Shown here piece after piece: positions 60,981 through 64,000 of a stretch of 64,000 nucleotides of DNA. The stretch comes from Candidatus Ancaeobacter aquaticus (GTDB taxonomy: Bacteria > Auribacterota > Ancaeobacteria > Ancaeobacterales > Ancaeobacteraceae): NCBI GenBank assembly GCA_030765405.1, contig JAVCCP010000056.1:1-64000 (forward strand). Reading direction: 5' to 3'. Position numbers and translations under genes: made by a program. Within the stretch, counting starts at the first letter, position 1; each line of letters starts with the position of its first letter. The notes under the pieces are model-generated. The model saw only the letters and a list, made by a program, of their open reading frames with translations, had not been told where the DNA came from and made no database searches.

Positions 60981-62627
60981 ATGCACAAATTACATATAAA
61001 AACCGGTCCCCGAAAGAATTCTGTTTTGGAGTTGTATTCAAAGAGGGTGTCTATTGGGCGCGGAAAAGATAACATAATTATTCTTCCTGATGAGTCTGTG
61101 TCGCGGTTTCATGCCGAAATAGTCTGGAAAAAAGATGTGTTTGTCATTAAAGACCTAAAGAGTACCAATGGTGTTTTCGTAAATGGTGAAAGAGTGACCG
61201 AACAGGCGCTTGATTTGAACGATGAAATCCGGATCGGAGAAACAATTATAGAATATGTTGCCGAGCTCACCTCTCAAAAAGAGGAACATAAGAATAAAGT
61301 TATCATGGAAACTCCTGATATTGATCTCAAATCCTATGGTGAGGAAGAAATTGAGTCTATGAGTGCGACGATATATTTCAGAGAGTATCAAATATTGTCC
61401 GCATTTTATAAGGTAACGAAAGCGCTTACCGCACTATCTGATTTTAGTACTATTTTAAGAGATTCTTTGGAAGTGGTACTTGCCATGATGAAAGCTGAAA
61501 ATGGTTTTATATTTATCAATAATGAAAAGACCGGAGAGCTTTATCCTCGCATAGCATATAATTTGGAGAAAAAAAGTGAAATAGATTTCGCAAGATGTTC
61601 CGAGACGATAATTAATACCGTATTTCAAACAGGTAAATCTATTTTGTCGTCAGATGCGGCGCAAGATGACCGTTTTGTAGGTGCAAAAAGCATTATATAT
61701 GAGAATATTCGATCAGTTATGTGTGTTCCGCTTAGAGTACATGATAAAATACTCGGGGTATTAGAGATAGATACACGCAAAGTGGTTGGCGGTTTTACCG
61801 TTGATGATTTGGAAATATTAAGTGTTATTGCCGGCCATATTGCAGAATGTATGGAAAACGCACGCCTATATAGTGATCTCAAAAAGGCACATGACAAATT
61901 ACAGGATATTGATGATATAAAAACGAAGATGATAACATTAGTAGGGCATGAACTTGCAACGCCACTTACTATAATAGACCAATATGCGGTGCTCTTGAAA
62001 GACAAGCTGTTCGGTGATATTACCGAAAAACAGCACAAGGTATTAGAGGTAATGTGTTCGCGTGTTGCGAAATTAAAAAAGATCATTTCTGATGTGTCAA
62101 AGGTATCGAAAAGTCCGGTAAGTTATAAAAATTTAAAATCTGCTCAAGAAGAGTTTGAAATTAACGCGTTAATATCTGAAACCGTTAGTGATTTACAGCC
62201 TTTAATAGATGGCCGTAATCAGAACTTAAGCATGAATTTGAAAGCAAAAGATATTTATGTGTTTGCAAGTAGAGAAGGAATTAATGAAGTTATCACCAAT
62301 ATTGCGGTGAATGCAATAAAGTATACGCCTAATGGGGGCCACATAGACATTAAATTGATCGATGATAAGGATCGCGTAAAGGTTGAAGTGAAAGATAATG
62401 GTATCGGTATTCCTCAAAAAGAGCACGATAGAATATTTGATGGGTTTTATAATATTGAAGATGTAAAACATCATCACTCAGGCACGATTGAGTTCAAGGC
62501 CGGCGGTCTTGGCCTGGGCCTTACTATTGTAAAACATATTGTTGAATCAAATAACGGTAAAGTATGGGTTGATAGTGAAGAAGGTAAGGGCGCGGTCTTT
62601 ACCTTCACCATACCAAAAATAATGTAA
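60981..62627 (+). CDS. FHA-GAF sensor histidine kinase
   Basis: The start at 60981 is chosen; an upstream frame overlaps the previous gene. Domain order: FHA (about 10-90) with VSIGRGKDN, SVSRFHAEI and LKSTNGVFVNGERV, which binds phosphothreonine; GAF (about 145-300) with MKAENGFIF and VMCVPLRV; then HisKA with LVGHELATPLTIIDQYAV near 325 and an ATPase with NIAVNAIKYTPNGGH and GLGLGLTIVKHI. No membrane helix is present. The FHA-kinase combination links Ser/Thr phosphorylation to two-component signalling. A second kinase and a receiver protein follow. Confidence 0.85.
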   Translation: MHKLHIKTGPRKNSVLELYSKRVSIGRGKDNIIILPDESVSRFHAEIVWKKDVFVIKDLKSTNGVFVNGERVTEQALDLNDEIRIGETIIEYVAELTSQKEEHKNKVIMETPDIDLKSYGEEEIESMSATIYFREYQILSAFYKVTKALTALSDFSTILRDSLEVVLAMMKAENGFIFINNEKTGELYPRIAYNLEKKSEIDFARCSETIINTVFQTGKSILSSDAAQDDRFVGAKSIIYENIRSVMCVPLRVHDKILGVLEIDTRKVVGGFTVDDLEILSVIAGHIAECMENARLYSDLKKAHDKLQDIDDIKTKMITLVGHELATPLTIIDQYAVLLKDKLFGDITEKQHKVLEVMCSRVAKLKKIISDVSKVSKSPVSYKNLKSAQEEFEINALISETVSDLQPLIDGRNQNLSMNLKAKDIYVFASREGINEVITNIAVNAIKYTPNGGHIDIKLIDDKDRVKVEVKDNGIGIPQKEHDRIFDGFYNIEDVKHHHSGTIEFKAGGLGLGLTIVKHIVESNNGKVWVDSEEGKGAVFTFTIPKIM

Positions 62628-62651
62628 GAGGCACTTGCAAAGGAGATACCA

Positions 62652-63791
62652 ATGCAAACGAAAGAGCAAAAAGGCATCATCTATAAATTTATAGTCAGTT
62701 TTGTCTTTATGTCAATTATACCTCTTCTGTATGTTGGCTATTTAATAACCAACTTTATAATGCCGAATATTAATTATGATCTGTGGCTTGTTGTCGGCGT
62801 TGGGCTGGTGCTTTTTCTCGCGTTTGTCGGCGCATTTTCAGTCAGAGGTATTCTCCAGTCAGTCATTACCGTAAATGACCAGGCTAAGAAAGTGCTGGAC
62901 GGTGAAAAAACGGATGAGATTAAAGAACATAAAGCAGAAGGTGAAGTAGGCGAGCTTGCCGGATCCTTAAATCAAATTATAAATAGAATAAAGTCGGAAA
63001 CAAATGCCCTTGAGTTATCCCAGAATGAGCTTAATAATACCAATAAGAAACTGTTGGATAATTATGTAAAACTGCAGGAAGCAAATGAAAAGCTAAAGAA
63101 AATGGATCAGATGAAATCTGGTTTTGTTGCAAATGTTGCGCATGAACTACTTAATCCTCTGGCGACTATACGTGAGACACTCGAGATCGTTAAGACAAAT
63201 CTCGACTCTCGTATAGACGATAAACAGCAACAGGTACTGGAAATCAGTAAAAGGAATATTGTAAGACTTATCCGTTTAGTAACGGACATTCTTGACATTT
63301 CTCGGATTGAGGCGGGAAAAATAAATCTGCGCGTTGATGATGTTCATATAGAAGAGATACTTGAGGAAATCTTAACGCCGCTCGATATTTTATTTAAGAA
63401 AAAGAATATTAAATTAGTAACAGATATCCAACCGCCAAACTTCACTTTTGGTGCTGACAGAGACAAAGTAATTCAAGCTATTACCAATATGTTAGTGAAT
63501 GCCGCGCATTTTACTCCGGATAATGGGAAAGTAACGCTATCAGCTTCATTAAAAGCGCGAGAGGTTCATGTGTCGGTGCAGGATTCCGGCGTTGGTATTG
63601 ATGTGAGCGATCAAGAACGGATTTTTGACAAGTTTGAAAGGATAACAGAACATAAGAAAGAGGGAACAGGCCTTGGTTTATCGATTACAAAAGATATTAT
63701 CGTTCTTCATGGCGGTAAAATCTGGGTTGAAAGTGAAAGTGGAAAGGGATCAAAATTCATGTTTGTAATACCATCAAAAAGTATGAGATAG
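62652..63791 (+). CDS. Membrane HAMP-type sensor histidine kinase
   Basis: A 379-residue kinase with two N-terminal helices (about 12-35 and 45-65), a HAMP region (about 66-115), a coiled coil (to about 155), then H-box ANVAHELLNPLATIRETLEIV, N-box NMLVNAAHFTPDNG, DSGVGID, FDKFERI and GTGLGLSITKDI. There is little periplasmic sequence (about ten residues), so it may sense membrane state or a partner. A receiver protein gene begins 9 bases later. Confidence 0.85.
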   Translation: MQTKEQKGIIYKFIVSFVFMSIIPLLYVGYLITNFIMPNINYDLWLVVGVGLVLFLAFVGAFSVRGILQSVITVNDQAKKVLDGEKTDEIKEHKAEGEVGELAGSLNQIINRIKSETNALELSQNELNNTNKKLLDNYVKLQEANEKLKKMDQMKSGFVANVAHELLNPLATIRETLEIVKTNLDSRIDDKQQQVLEISKRNIVRLIRLVTDILDISRIEAGKINLRVDDVHIEEILEEILTPLDILFKKKNIKLVTDIQPPNFTFGADRDKVIQAITNMLVNAAHFTPDNGKVTLSASLKAREVHVSVQDSGVGIDVSDQERIFDKFERITEHKKEGTGLGLSITKDIIVLHGGKIWVESESGKGSKFMFVIPSKSMR

Positions 63792-63799
63792 GAGGAATA

Positions 63800-64000
63800 A
63801 TGACAGATGCTAATCTAGAAAACAAAAAAACCACGCATGTATTATTAATTGATGATGAGGCTGATTTCTTGTTTGCGATTGAAGCATGGATGCTTTCGAA
63901 GGGATTCAGGGTAAGTACCGCTACAGACGGTAGAAAAGGTATCGAGTTATTTAAAAAGGATAAGCCTCATATTGTTTTTGTTGATGTTCTTATGCCCGAA
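63800..64000 (+). CDS. Response regulator, partial at window end
   Basis: ATG at 63800 with AGGAGG just upstream, overlapping the kinase end region. The 67 codons present show a receiver domain: acidic LLIDDEAD near residue 17 and IVFVDVLMPE with the phospho-acceptor Asp near 62. The rest lies outside the window, so its output domain is unknown. Confidence 0.85.
   Translation, partial: MTDANLENKKTTHVLLIDDEADFLFAIEAWMLSKGFRVSTATDGRKGIELFKKDKPHIVFVDVLMPE

Overview
The window suggests a diderm, probably anaerobic or facultative bacterium of the Planctomycetes-Verrucomicrobia-Omnitrophota side of the tree; Omnitrophota is my best guess. The evidence is indirect. It encodes outer-membrane functions (a porin-like protein, an AsmA-type protein, lipid A aminoarabinose genes), a Minf_1886-type protein known mainly from Verrucomicrobia and Planctomycetes, a PEP-CTERM surface protein relic, a clostridial-style (R)-citrate synthase relative, pyruvoyl-dependent arginine decarboxylase, a major pilin of the CPSGG...CGTHG type, and many small palindromic intergenic repeats.

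Layout. 1-8.4 kb: a leader full of hairpins, an asparagine-synthase-like PP-loop protein, a vitamin B12/iron-siderophore type ABC importer (binding protein, permease, ATPase), a small His/Cys membrane protein, a porin-like outer-membrane protein, a zinc/manganese-type binding protein and permease without their own ATPase, and a methyltransferase. 8.5-11.6 kb: a PAS histidine kinase, a response regulator with an Xre-type DNA-binding end, and a second Xre regulator, with two perfect DnaA boxes nearby. 11.6-24.0 kb: the most unusual part, about twenty same-strand genes. They comprise at least ten tiny membrane proteins falling into small paralogous sets, a glycine-zipper protein, a ParA-type ATPase next to a membrane-anchored winged-helix protein, a heavy-metal P-type ATPase with HMA_2-like domains and no CPC motif, a possible granule-associated protein, a dicarboxylate-symporter-family protein and two tandem CAX-type cation antiporters with altered active sites. 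I interpret it as a candidate intracellular metal-storage organelle locus, comparable to but much larger than ferrosome (fez) operons. 24-26 kb: decayed DNA with a PEP-CTERM pseudogene and a DnaD-like fragment.

26-40 kb is largely housekeeping: glutamate racemase, a YihY/BrkB membrane protein, an AsmA-like protein, a (R)-citrate synthase-like enzyme, glycogen debranching enzyme, arginine decarboxylase with a Cys-rich partner, a glycosyltransferase, two TPR proteins and a PilZ protein. 40-47.6 kb is an arn (4-amino-4-deoxy-L-arabinose lipid A) operon with two ArnT paralogs, split ArnA halves and no arnB. 47.6-50.5 kb carries tRNA-Phe, groES-groEL behind a sigma-54-like promoter, and a Minf_1886 protein. 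50.5-60.2 kb is a type IV pilus locus (MshEN protein, PilB, PilC, PilS, PilR, major pilin behind a sigma-54 promoter, minor pilins, PilX-like protein). The window ends with a TPR-like protein, an FHA-GAF histidine kinase, a HAMP histidine kinase and the start of a response regulator.

All function calls were made by reading motifs in the translated sequence; no database search was run. Base positions of motifs were counted by hand.
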